DNA from: Branchipolynoe longqiensis | Taxonomy: Eukaryota > Annelida > Polychaeta > Phyllodocida > Polynoidae | Assembly (NCBI GenBank): GCA_030323885.1 | Contig: CM059194.1 | Coordinates: 4,131,691-4,195,690, forward strand | Direction of reading: 5' to 3' | Length of the DNA: 64,000 nucleotides | Notes under the pieces: generated by a model | What the model was told of the DNA's origin: nothing | Databases searched by the model: none | What the model saw: only the letters and a program-made list of their open reading frames with translations | Made by a program: the position numbers and the translations under genes | In this document: positions 1 through 9,120 of the stretch, one piece after another | How positions within the stretch are numbered: position 1 is the first letter of the stretch | Layout of the letters: each line of letters begins with the position of its first letter

Positions 1-615
1 AAAGTCCCAAGTCCAGCTGAGTTGCTGTATGGAAGGAAGGTTCATTCAAATCTCCCTGCCATGGATGAAATTCGACAGTCAGTTAGTGATCATCATAATT
101 GGTTGAGTGACAATGCAAAAAGGTCATCACAGTATTATGACCAAAATGCAGGTCCTGAGTTGCCAGGATTACTCCCTGGTATGAAAGTACTGATGCAGGA
201 ACCAGGCAAATCTTCATGGGTTCCTGGAACTGTAAAATCAGTGTGTAAAGAGCCTCGATCATACATCATCAAATCGCCTAATGGAAATGTATTACGGCGT
301 AACCGTCGTTTCTTGAAAGAGCTTAGTGCAGAGGCTAGTAAGAAACTTGGATTTAGCCGAGAATCAACTGAGCTGGAGAGCCCTTGTTCTGAAGCTGAAC
401 CCCTTCCACAAACCCAATGTTCTGGGAATGAGCAGTCTGTGACTTTCTCGCCCACAAGACCACCCACTGAAAAGAGTGTGAGGTTTAGTGAACGTGCAAA
501 CCTCACAGTCATTCGAAGTGACCAACCGGTCAAAGAGGTATTTAGTCGTAGACAGTCTGAAAGAACAACTAAAAAAAACATCAAGACTAATCGAACAGTG
601 CGGAGTCATGGTTAA
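1..615 (+). CDS. Gypsy pol polyprotein, integrase C-terminal region (partial)
   Basis: The frame is open from base 1 with no true start; the protein begins upstream of the window. It opens with SPAELLYGRK, the segment that follows the DDE core in Gypsy integrases. About 60 residues later comes a small beta-barrel-like stretch (GxxV...SWxPGTV, then SYIIKSPNGNVLRRNRRFLK) typical of the integrase C-terminal, DNA-binding domain. The last 100 residues are Ser/Glu/Arg-rich and end with basic residues, as in many Gypsy pol tails. Integrase would insert the cDNA into host DNA. No frameshift or stop is seen in the 204 visible codons, suggesting a fairly young copy. Confidence 0.8.
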   Translation, partial: KVPSPAELLYGRKVHSNLPAMDEIRQSVSDHHNWLSDNAKRSSQYYDQNAGPELPGLLPGMKVLMQEPGKSSWVPGTVKSVCKEPRSYIIKSPNGNVLRRNRRFLKELSAEASKKLGFSRESTELESPCSEAEPLPQTQCSGNEQSVTFSPTRPPTEKSVRFSERANLTVIRSDQPVKEVFSRRQSERTTKKNIKTNRTVRSHG

Positions 616-933
616 TTTTGGTTCTTAGACTTAGTCAGTAGTATGTCTGAGCCTTAGACTTATTATGTTGTCAGTCACAACTTTTATATACATTCAAAGT
701 TAATCACAGTATTAGTCAACTGCAAGAGAAAATATTATCAGAATTTGTGTATTGGAGGAAATATTCAAGATTATCTTTCACTGAAGTAACTGCAATGGTA
801 ATAGCGGTGCACATGTATAAACCTAAATATTCTCAGCATGATGAGAAATTGTATTGACATCCACATAGGTATATAACTTGTACACATCAACATGATTATT
901 GTAACACAGGAAGGTTGCTGCTTTTCATTTATA

Positions 934-943
934 AGAAAAGGGA
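934..943 (+). other. Polypurine tract
   Basis: AGAAAAGGGA lies directly before the TG that opens the LTR. This is the position of the plus-strand priming site in LTR retrotransposons. Confidence 0.65.
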
Positions 944-1360
944 TGTTGTATACCTATTCCATTATGTACTATCATGAATCCATACTTTGATGTACACTGG
1001 CAGGCATGGGCACCAGGAGGTACAAGATGGCTGAAGAATAAACACTACACAGTCTCCCTCACAATCCAACATAACTTAACTTAACACACACCTAGACAGT
1101 TACACTAGGTGGCGGCAGACTAGCCACAGGGCAGACCCCCAATGGGGCTGCCCTCTACTGCGTGTGGCTAGCTCACCCCCCAACGACCTATAGAGGCGAC
1201 GTCGGACCTGGCCAGTTAGGGGGCGGGTCAGTTCACTGTGGACGATTCAGAGAGCAGAGAGGTTTCATAATAAACCAAGTTGAAGTGTACTTATACTAAA
1301 TCTTGGCGTTCTTCCTTTAGTGTGTGGAAGTGTGTGAGGAAAACTGTGGTCCATTACACA
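944..1360 (+). repeat. 3' LTR of the left-hand Gypsy element
   Basis: The 417-bp sequence starts TGTTGTATAC directly after the polypurine tract and ends CCATTACACA, giving the canonical TG...CA ends. An AATAAA-type signal lies near 1270 in the right half. The partner 5' LTR is outside the window, so the target-site duplication cannot be confirmed. Confidence 0.65.
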
Positions 1361-1375
1361 TGGGATAAGGGGCTC

Positions 1376-1403
1376 ATCACTATCCATATATATGGATAGT
1401 GAT
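1376..1403. repeat. Perfect 28-bp palindrome
   Basis: ATCACTATCC, then ATATATAT, then GGATAGTGAT reads the same on both strands with no mismatch. It lies 15 bp beyond the LTR end. It could be a cruciform, a dimeric protein site or a chance AT-rich palindrome. Confidence 0.9.
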
Positions 1404-1581
1404 TACGTGCAACAACATCTGGAGTGCCCCCCTCTCTCCCCACCCCCACCTATGCGCCTGGGCAATCTGGCATGTACCGCTCACCTCCTGTGTGGGGCTT
1501 GACACTCCACTTGCTGGGAATAATAGTGTATTTGGATGATTATGATGTGAAATGGCATATTCATTATGTATTATGTGTATA

Positions 1582-1757
1582 CAGTAACACCTCTCTAAAT
1601 CGACCATCTGGGCTGACTTTTAAGTGGTCCATTTAGGGAGGTGGTCGGTTTAGAGTGTTAAAATATCCTCTCAATGGCATTGTTGGGACCCAAATAAAGC
1701 GATCGATATAGGAGAGTGGTCGATCTGTGGAGGGGTCGGTATAGATATTTGTTAGTG
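1582..1757. mobile_element. pogo/Tigger-type MITE
   Basis: The element starts CAGTAACACCTCTCTAAATC. The right end, read on the other strand, is an imperfect copy of this. It is flanked by TA on both sides (1580-1581 and 1758-1759), the target duplication of Tc1/mariner-pogo elements. At 176 bp it has no coding capacity and would need a transposase in trans. The CAGT...ACCTCTCTAAA start is like pogo/Tigger terminal repeats. Confidence 0.7.
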
Positions 1758-1830
1758 TATATATATATTATATATATATATATGTATATACTTACAAATA
1801 TACAAGAGATATTATATATATAGTGATATC
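1758..1830. repeat. (TA)n low-complexity tract
   Basis: Alternating TA with short interruptions immediately right of the MITE; the MITE's TA target lies at its edge. Confidence 0.85.
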
Positions 1831-2711
1831 TAATTGTAAGACAATTGGTAGAACTGTTGCTTGCATCAACATGCTATTTTGAGTTGGAATTTGCTTTACC
1901 TCCGAAAGATGTACTATATTGTTGCTCTCATACCGTGTGAGGGGCCCCCAGAGCTAATCAATGTCATTGTCATTCTACACTCACCTGAACCCCTACATAC
2001 AACCTTGCCCTGTTCCCACCGGGGATATTGTATTTGATTTGTGCGATGTTGATGATACCACTGTACCTCTACTTTCAGATGTACCACAATGAGGTATACC
2101 TTCAATCCACTCACAGGAAGAAATTAAGTCAACACTTGCAATTTGTTGCCCCACACCCATGACGGATCTATGGTAGGCTTTCACATCCTTCTGTTCAATC
2201 TACCAATGAGAAAGGAGTACATAACTTCCCAAATACTTGAAAGCAAGACTTCCAGTCCTTTGAGCCCATAATATCTGTTACTGACCCTTCCACATTGTTG
2301 ATTACCCAGATGCCTCCCTGGTAGTCCACCTGGAATAACAATAGTCTCTTGTTTATGCTGCTAGCTCGAGATTTAAGAACCATGCATGTCAGCAGACACA
2401 GATATTGAGCTGAAGTCATTCTGAATAATTATAGATTGCACGCTAGGTGCAATGCCAGCCCTGGTTCCAGTTTAACCTCATCATGACCAGACCTAAATGA
2501 CATCAAGAGTAATTATAGAGCTAAGCTTTGCACCAAGTAAAAGTCTTAAAGCAGAAATTAAGAGAAGATTCTAGCAAGGCGGATCACTCAGTTTCACATT
2601 ACCATCAATCATTAAAGTCAAATACATTGAAGTTCTATGTTACTAATCGTAGGGTACAATTTGATCTTCTTAATTAATAGATCTAGAAAATGTGTCATGT
2701 AGTTCACTCAC
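1831..2711 (-). other. Host DNA with a possible but unconfirmed exon
   Basis: This lies just downstream (minus strand) of the signal-peptide exon. On minus, an AG at 2411-2410 opens a frame compatible with a phase-1 join and reads to a stop near 2195. It includes a segment VDYQGGIWVINNV that faintly recalls galactose-binding (F5/8-like) folds. The acceptor lacks a strong pyrimidine tract and no family was recognised. Nothing else was identified here. Confidence 0.25.
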
Positions 2712-2763
2712 CTTGGGAAATATATAGAAACCCGGTGAATAATATCAGCAGGAGTCGCACCAT
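2712..2763 (-). CDS. First coding exon encoding a signal peptide
   Basis: On minus, ATG at 2763-2761 opens 17 codons (MVRLLLILFTGFLYISQ) plus one base, then GTGAGT, a good splice donor, at 2711. The peptide has one positive charge followed by a hydrophobic core, the form of a secretory signal. The intron phase is 1, the usual phase between a signal peptide and extracellular modules. The rest of the gene would run towards base 1 and is probably interrupted or beyond the left edge. It encodes the start of a secreted or membrane protein of unknown kind. An annotation by longest ORF would miss it. Confidence 0.55.
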
Positions 2764-3543
2764 GATGGACACCTTCCCTCCAGGACATGCCATGTGTGAG
2801 GGACTGTCCAGTCTCAAGATACATCCAAATTACCAGGGTTCCAGCTCACTAGCTGTTACTCGATATGTCTACATGTCTGTCACATTTCCTAATATTGCTG
2901 TGATGTTCATTTTGTGGTGCATAGGTAAGTTAGTTCGGAACACAGGTTAGTTTGCAACACAGTGATCCATTTAATACATGCAGCCACATATAGGTTGAGG
3001 TAGATAAGCTTAGAGTAATTGAGTTCAATTGCAAGTGGTCACACAGTGCACGGAAATCTTTAGTATCTGGTACTCAGAGACAAATTGTAGCTATATTAAT
3101 TTCATACATCACTACCTAGAGTTGGCATGCTATCTATACATTACTTCAGTAACATCAATTAGTCAACGCTTCCAGCGAATAGCATTTGTATTGGGATTGG
3201 TCTGACCTACTGATGCAAAAGTGATCACGCAGATCAAAAGCTGCACTTGATAGATTGAATGACTGTGCAACATCGATTTTGCAAGTCGCTATAATTGATG
3301 CATAAGGTAGGACTACTGAAGTTGACACTTGAGCTAGTAAATCGATGATTAAAGGAAATTCTAAAGGAATCATTTCCGTTGCCAGTGAACCAGAAGGCAG
3401 TGCACAGAGAGCCAGCATATACTGCATGTTTGCATGGATTACATACATGAATATGCAGTTATCAACCTCTCTTGGTAGTTTCAACATCAATTGTTCAAAT
3501 ATTGATATTAAATTCCATGTTGTATTAAGATAAGAGTTTACAT
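2764..3543. other. Non-coding host DNA upstream of the signal-peptide exon
   Basis: On the minus strand this is the 5' flank of the signal-peptide exon. A 111-codon minus frame at 3155-3490 has no recognisable domain and no clear splice sites. No promoter motif was convincing. Confidence 0.4.
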
Positions 3544-3559
3544 TAGATTAAATTGAAGT
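3544..3559. repeat. Left target-site duplication of the RTE LINE
   Basis: TAGATTAAATTGAAGT, identical to 5833-5848. It directly abuts the (ATC)n tail of the element. Confidence 0.95.
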
Positions 3560-5832
3560 CATCATCATCATCATCATGCTGTCGGTCGCGATGCGACAAA
3601 GACTGCTTTCATTACTTGACTGCCGCTCTCCATTTAGCTCTCTGCTGTGAGAGTTGCGTCCATGAGTCGGTCTTAATGTCTCTCAGCTTCAGGTTTCTCT
3701 TGATGGTATCCTTGAACCGGAGACGGGGGCGCCCTCTCTTTCTGTAGCCAGAAGACAGTTGAGAATAGAGGATCTGCTTTGGTAGCCTGTCTGATGACAT
3801 CCTCATGAGGTGTCCAGTCCACCGGAGATTCTTTTTGATCAGAAGATCTTCCATAGAGGGCAGCCCCATCCGTTCGAGTATTTCCTTATTCGTCACTTTG
3901 TCCTTCCAGGTTAGCCTCATGATTGAACGCAGATGTCGCATCATGAAGGCATGCAACTTTTTCACCTGCCGTCTGTACACTGTCCAGGCCTCAGCTCCAT
4001 ATAGTAGGGTGGATAGCACGATTGCGCGGTAGATCTTACCTTTGACCCGAATGGACACATGGTGGCTGTTCCAGAGTCTCTGGCGTAGTCGGCCGAAAGA
4101 TGCGCTAGCCTTGGCCATCCTCCTCTGTATCTCAGCATCAATGCATCCATCACTTGATATAGTGCTTCCGAGATAGGTGAATTCCGGAACAGAGTTCAGC
4201 TTGTCTCCATCAACCATGATCTCCTCCTCTCGGGTTCTTGTAGAGTTGGGTTGGTACAGCACTTCCGACTTCTTGATGTTAATTTTCAGGCCAAACTTCT
4301 TTGATGCATCGGAGAAAGCGTCCACTATTTTCTGGGTCTCTTCAGCAGAGTGGGCAACCAGTGCACTGTCATCTGCGAATAGTAGCTCTCTCACCAGTAT
4401 CTGAGTAGTCTTGGTCTTCGCTCTGAAGTGTGCAACATTGAATAGGTCAGCGCTCTGTCTGGACTGTATATAGATGCCATCCCCCATGTCTCGGAAAGCC
4501 TCATCTAGCATTGCTGATAGGAAGATGGAGAAGAGCGTGGGGGCCAGTACACAACCTTGCTTGACCCCATTGGTAACCCCGAACGATTCCGAGACTTCCC
4601 CTCCAGCACTAACGTTCGCCATCATTCCTGTATGTAGACCCTCGATCATAGTTGTGAACTTCTCTGGGCATCCATACTTCCTCAGTAGCTGCCATAGCCC
4701 GGTCCTCCCGACTGTATCAAATGCCTTAGTGAAATCGACAAATACCATGTACAGTGGTCGGTCCTGCTCAATGCACTTTTCTTGTAGCTGTCGGAGACAA
4801 AATATCATATCCACAGTGCTCCGGTTACCTCTGAAGCCACACTGTGACTCCGGAACTACACCAGGTGTTATGTGAAAAGATAGTCTGTTGAGTAGGATCC
4901 TGGCGAAGATCTTCCCTGCTATGGAAAGAAGAGAGATTCCTCTATAGTTCCCACAGTCTGTTCGATCACCTTTCTTGTAGATGGTTACAATGCTAGCATC
5001 CTTCCATGCTTGGGGTACAGAACCCTCCTCCCAGGCATTGGTGATTAGTTGGTGCAGCCTGTTGAGCAGATTGTCTCCTCCATGCTTCCATACCTCCGCA
5101 GGAATTCCATCACCCCCAGGTGCTTTGCCATCTTTCAGGCTGGTGATTGCTCTAGCCATCTCCTCCATGGTTGGAATCTCATCGAGGCATGTTTTGGTAA
5201 TGCGATGCTGGATGTTGTTCAGAGCTTCGTGATCTATGTCACCAGGGACGTTGAGTAGCTTCTGGAAGTGTTCGCTCCATCTTGCCACAACTCTCTTGCT
5301 GTCGGAAAAGGTCTCCGCTCCATCTGTTGATTTAAGGTGAACAGGTCCCTTCTTCACGGGTCCCCACACTTCCTTCAGTCCGCTATAGAAGCCCTTCATG
5401 TTGTTTTTGTCTGCAGCTCTCTGCAGCTCCTCTGCCTTCATTTCCCACCAGTCTGAATTCAATGCACGGGTGCATTTTTGTAGCAATCTGCAGGTATCTT
5501 TGTATGCTGCTGTGGTGGATCTAGTGTTCCTGGTCTGCAACACTCTCTGGTGGGCTTGGTCTCTTCTGCTCATAAGATTATGTAGCTCCTGATTGTTGGG
5601 GTCGAACCAGTCCTGATGTTTTCTGTCTGGCTTGCCGAGATAGGTTTTAGCTGTGTTGTATACAACCTGCTGCAATGCTGCCCATTCCTCGTCTGGTGTT
5701 GGGCTTTCCTTCTGCCATTAATTTTGCTGTGTTGAGCTTTGTTGGTTTATTTGTCCCTTGCCTGTTGTGTTTTTCTCGTATTCTGAATGCCACTTTTGAC
5801 CTTAGCATCTGGTGATCGGTCCAGCAGTTAGC
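3560..5832 (-). mobile_element. 5'-truncated RTE-type LINE, copy 1
   Basis: A minus-strand non-LTR retrotransposon ends in a short (GAT)n tail (plus-strand ATC repeats from 3560) and is bounded by perfect 16-bp target duplications. It is about 2.27 kb long. The 5' end starts inside the linker between endonuclease and reverse transcriptase, so the endonuclease is absent, as expected for incomplete target-primed reverse transcription. A frameshift near 5700 separates the linker from the long RT ORF. Copies 2 (26473-32703) and 3 (38863-39847) belong to the same family. Confidence 0.93.
3612..5675 (-). CDS. RTE-type reverse transcriptase (lacks endonuclease)
   Basis: An uninterrupted 687-codon frame encodes a non-LTR reverse transcriptase, the enzyme that copies the element's RNA at a nicked target. 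Visible motifs in order are GGDGIPAEVW, NYRGISLL (finger/palm), QCGFRGNRSTVDMIF, VFVDFTKAFDTV (first catalytic Asp), GVKQGCVLAPTLF, and LLFADDSALVAHS, the FADD active site. They are followed by YLGSTISSDG and a thumb/C-terminal part with RWTGHLMRM. There is no RNase H domain, consistent with RTE. The displayed start is internal; the natural ORF began upstream with an apurinic-type endonuclease that is missing here. The RT looks catalytically complete, but without endonuclease the locus is unlikely to be autonomous. Confidence 0.9.
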   Translation of the reverse strand: MQQVVYNTAKTYLGKPDRKHQDWFDPNNQELHNLMSRRDQAHQRVLQTRNTRSTTAAYKDTCRLLQKCTRALNSDWWEMKAEELQRAADKNNMKGFYSGLKEVWGPVKKGPVHLKSTDGAETFSDSKRVVARWSEHFQKLLNVPGDIDHEALNNIQHRITKTCLDEIPTMEEMARAITSLKDGKAPGGDGIPAEVWKHGGDNLLNRLHQLITNAWEEGSVPQAWKDASIVTIYKKGDRTDCGNYRGISLLSIAGKIFARILLNRLSFHITPGVVPESQCGFRGNRSTVDMIFCLRQLQEKCIEQDRPLYMVFVDFTKAFDTVGRTGLWQLLRKYGCPEKFTTMIEGLHTGMMANVSAGGEVSESFGVTNGVKQGCVLAPTLFSIFLSAMLDEAFRDMGDGIYIQSRQSADLFNVAHFRAKTKTTQILVRELLFADDSALVAHSAEETQKIVDAFSDASKKFGLKINIKKSEVLYQPNSTRTREEEIMVDGDKLNSVPEFTYLGSTISSDGCIDAEIQRRMAKASASFGRLRQRLWNSHHVSIRVKGKIYRAIVLSTLLYGAEAWTVYRRQVKKLHAFMMRHLRSIMRLTWKDKVTNKEILERMGLPSMEDLLIKKNLRWTGHLMRMSSDRLPKQILYSQLSSGYRKRGRPRLRFKDTIKRNLKLRDIKTDSWTQLSQQRAKWRAAVK

Positions 5833-5848
5833 TAGATTAAATTGAAGT
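5833..5848. repeat. Right target-site duplication of the RTE LINE
   Basis: Perfect copy of 3544-3559, lying at the 5' truncation point of the element. Confidence 0.95.
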
Positions 5849-5867
5849 AGCTTTTGTAATGACACCC

Positions 5868-5955
5868 TATCTATCTATCTATCTATTTATATATCTATAT
5901 ATCTATCTATGTATATATATGTCTGTATGTCTGTCTGTCTATATATCTATATACC
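5868..5955. repeat. (TCTA)n / (GTCT)n microsatellite
   Basis: CTAT, TATA and GTCT tetranucleotide units in tandem with interruptions. Confidence 0.9.
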
Positions 5956-6265
5956 TTGCTATCTAATGATTCCCAACTGGTCTGTACATATTTCAAGTAC
6001 TGGAGTCCCGACAGTCAGGTTGAACAGTACCACACTTCTTCACTTGAGATTTGATGATGTCGGGTTTCGACTGAAGGAAATTGGTCTAGCAGACCCAACT
6101 CTAGCATGAGTATGTGAGTCTGAAATGCTCAAGGAATTGCACCTCCGGCATACATTTCTATGGCACACAGGGGGTTTGTGATACTTATCTGTGGATATAT
6201 AATGTCTGGCTGCTCCCTCTCGATACTGTGATGAGTAAACAATAATAAGAAGAGTTCAAGCGATG
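5956..6265. other. Unannotated host DNA
   Basis: No gene, repeat or motif could be supported. Confidence 0.5.
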
Positions 6266-6390
6266 CAGTATGCAAATGCAAATGCAAATGCAAATGCAGC
6301 AAAAACTCGAAAAGCATGCAAATGAATAGTGGTGCTTCCATGTGTGCCAATGCGAATACAAATGTGAATGCGAATACAAATGCGGCAAAT
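6266..6390. repeat. Hexanucleotide ATGCAA repeat, degenerate to the right
   Basis: Near 6270-6300 ATGCAA repeats four to five times, so the octamer ATGCAAAT recurs every 6 bp. A degenerate block (GAATAC, GAATGC, AATGTG units) follows at about 6340-6390. The minus-strand frames across it are Phe/Ala/Cys-rich artefacts of the repeat. Confidence 0.85.
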
Positions 6391-6521
6391 TGATGGACCC
6401 ATGGACCGAACGGTGCAAATGTCAATACTGCTGCATTTGTCATACAAAACAACAGTAACTTTCACTTTTCTTCACAAATTTGGAGCAAAAAACCCAAAAA
6501 TGGGATGAGTATCTTTTTTGG

Positions 6522-6582
6522 GGGGTTTTGTTTATTTAACGACACCCCAGCACAAAACATAGACATCGGCTATTGGGTGTCT
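6522..6582. mobile_element. Fragment of a dispersed SINE/MITE-like repeat
   Basis: The core TTTAACGACACC followed by CATCGGCTATTGGGTGTC matches from memory a motif very common across mollusc genomes. It carries a short inverted pair (GACACC ... GGTGTC). Only about 60 bp is present; no tail or target duplication was found. It is one of the few clues to the organism. Confidence 0.5.
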
Positions 6583-7217
6583 GCATGGGTAGCTATGCCA
6601 CATACCACATTCGCATTTGTATGCTGCATGCCACATGCCACATGCCGCGTGTATGGAATCTTAGCTTAGGTGTGAAACCATATAAGCGTCAATCCAAAAA
6701 TGTAGTCTAAATACAAGATTTGTATCTGAAAATAATTTTAATTGTCACTAATTCCACTTGTTATATGATCAGATGGTTATGGTACAATGCATACAAAAGT
6801 AGGAATATTAAATACAACTATTTTTAATGGTTTTATTCCAATGTTCATCTCCATTTTTGGATTGGCGTTTACATGGTTTTGCGCCTGAACTCACTGTTCT
6901 TTCCTGCATTGAGGTAATTTCTTCGATCGTTCAAATTCCTCAAGTAGCCTAGTAGACCTAGTGTCTCCTCAATATTATTGAGTTTGTAGATTTGTATTTC
7001 ATAATTCATTACTTGTCCTTCTTCTGGTCTGCCATCTCCGGTGATAGGGTACGCCTATGTTTGACTGTACTTCTAGTGATGATTGAAGTCATTGACAACG
7101 AATGATAAATATGAATAGGGCTACTGTTGTTGCATGTTTCTCATGTCTTTAGTAATGGGGGACATGTGGCCTAGTTCATTTTCCGACACTTGGTGGCGCA
7201 TCGGTAGTAGTGGGCCT
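6583..7217. other. AT-rich DNA, nothing recognised
   Basis: No supported gene or repeat. The 205-bp satellite starts at the right end. Confidence 0.5.
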
Positions 7218-7840
7218 ACACGGCCATTGACAATGCTTTGAGTTTGCCCGTACGCGCAGTGCAAGATGTTTATTTTATTCAAAATTAATAGAAATGCAGA
7301 ATGCTAACCCATAAATTTAATATAATCTATTTGTTTTCTATATGTGTACCAAGCGGTGTGTCTCTAGGTGGTGTGGTTTTAGAGATATTTGACTTCTTCT
7401 GCATGAAGATTTCTCACTGCCATTGACAATGCATTGAGTTTGCCGGTATGCGCAGCACAAAACGTTTATTTTATTCAAAATTAATAGTAAGACAGAACCC
7501 TAACCTTATAAATTTAATATAATCTATTCGTTGAATATGTTTTCTATATGTTTACCAATCGGTTTGTCTCTAGGTGGTGTGGTTCTAGAGATATTTAACT
7601 TTTTCTGTATGAAAATTGCTCACGGCCATTGACAATGCACTGAGTTTGCCGGTACGTGCAGTGCAAAGCGTTTATTTTATTCAAAATTAATAGAAATGCA
7701 GAACCTAACCTTATAAATTTAATATAATCTATTTGGTTAATATGTTTTCTATATGTGTACCAAGCGGTTTGTCTCTAGGTTGTGGGGTTCTAGAGATATT
7801 TCACTTTTCCTGTATGTAGATTGCTCATAGCCATTGAGTT
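7218..7840. repeat. Tandem satellite, monomer about 205 bp, three copies
   Basis: Each unit starts with CCATTGACAATG (about 7224, 7420, 7626) and contains TTTATTTTATTCAAAATTAA, TTAATATAATCTAT and TCTCTAGGT at constant spacing. A truncated fourth start lies at 7831. Spacings are 196, 206 and 205 bp. There is no conserved reading frame. Confidence 0.9.
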
Positions 7841-8575
7841 TGCAGTGTGACGGTGTACCGAATGGGCCCACTGGTTCAGTGGCGACGCCACCGGCACGAA
7901 TTTGAACTAAAAAGTCGGAGGTCCCCCATTGTGCAGAGGTAGGCCCTACTCTATGCTTTCTACTAGGTTAGCTGGGAGTTGTGTTTAAAAGCCTATTATA
8001 CTCCTTAGTATTTTAATTTAATTAGATCATATCTAAACTGTATTTCACTTCTGATGTGATAGAGACAAAGTTAATTGGATAATATTACATGTACTGATTT
8101 AAATATAGTTACAGTTCCAAATCAATTTCTACCTCAAATAATTTGAACTGCCATTTGGTTTTGTCAAGATAAAGCACAGATACCAGCTTAGGTTTTAGAA
8201 GAAAATTCCTTTATTTATTTGTTAGAATTCCAACAACACTCATTTGAAGAACACAAGGTTATATGTATATATATAGGATACAATTAATATAAGTTGATGC
8301 TACAAGCAATACAATGGGATAACATTATACCCTAGGCCGTTCCACCCGTTATCTAAGCATGACCTATTCTCATCCCAACCTTAAAAAATGTTTGTTGTAC
8401 TAGTTGGGAGTGAGCTCTACTCCAACGCACTGGATGTATCGAAATGGCAGCCTGACCAACAATGGATGTTTCAGTCGTTGGGGACATTTTCCCAGTTTGT
8501 TTCCCCCAAGTCAGAAGAGAAGTGACCTGCCATGGATTAGCTGGGTAACATGAAGCTACTGGTGTGGTGGCCAAT
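7841..8575. other. Unannotated DNA
   Basis: No coding or repeat signal could be supported. Confidence 0.5.
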
Positions 8576-9120
8576 TGTAAAATTCTCCGAATAAGTATAT
8601 ATTGAATACCGAGATGGCTAAATGTGAAACAATACTCCCTTTATAATGCTCACACTGGGGGAGGGAAATAATGCCGCTTTAAGCACAATCCCTGCCCCTT
8701 ATCTCACCCAGCCACACTATCAGCACATATGAGGTAAGCCCATGGTAGCCAGGTGGTGGCCAACGCTGGGTGGGAGTGGGGTGAGTCCTGAATGCAGCCA
8801 ATGGTGTGTTAGGGAGTGATCATGCGGGCTAGGAGTGACTGGTGTGCATGAGTGTAATAGCCAATAAGAAGGGCTATAACATCCACTGTTGCATGTATCT
8901 GAAAACATATATATACTGAATAAAACTAGGCAGCCACATCTATCTAACTATCTATCTACTCATCTGCTGGTGCTGAACTTAGATCGCGTGTTGTTTTGTG
9001 TGTGTCTCTACTATGGTGTAACTATGGTCTATAATTCATCTAAACGAGAACGGGAAAAGGGGACCTATGAACTGTATGCAGTATACTGGATATCAGCGCA
9101 GTATAGCCTTATTGAGCAGC
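8576..9120 (+). repeat. Possible diverged LTR of the TGTAAA...TTTACA family
   Basis: It starts near 8576 with TGTAAAATTCTCCGA, close to the 5' end of the LTRs at 14753 and 31692 (minus). It also has a GGTGG-rich middle and an AATAAA signal near 8920. The 3' end and target duplication were not found. Confidence 0.3.

Larger units (their letters stand above)
1..1360 (+). mobile_element. 3' end of a Ty3/Gypsy LTR retrotransposon
   Basis: The segment holds, in order, the tail of pol (integrase C-terminus to a stop at 613-615), about 330 bp of non-coding DNA (616-933), a purine-rich polypurine tract (934-943) and one complete LTR (944-1360). The 5' part lies outside the window, so autonomy cannot be judged. 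The visible pol frame is unbroken from base 1. Its tail resembles that of the minus-strand Gypsy element at 18275-18505, so both belong to the same broad lineage. Confidence 0.82.

Noticed and set aside
2690..2950. 86-codon plus frame with a GTAAGT-like donor
   Set aside because: It is the antisense of the signal-peptide exon and has no recognisable domain.
6129..6465. Phe/Ala/Cys-rich minus frames of up to 107 codons
   Set aside because: They arise from the ATGCAA hexanucleotide repeat.
8353..8574. 73-codon minus frame as a gene
   Set aside because: No domain, no splice context, and it abuts a possible LTR.
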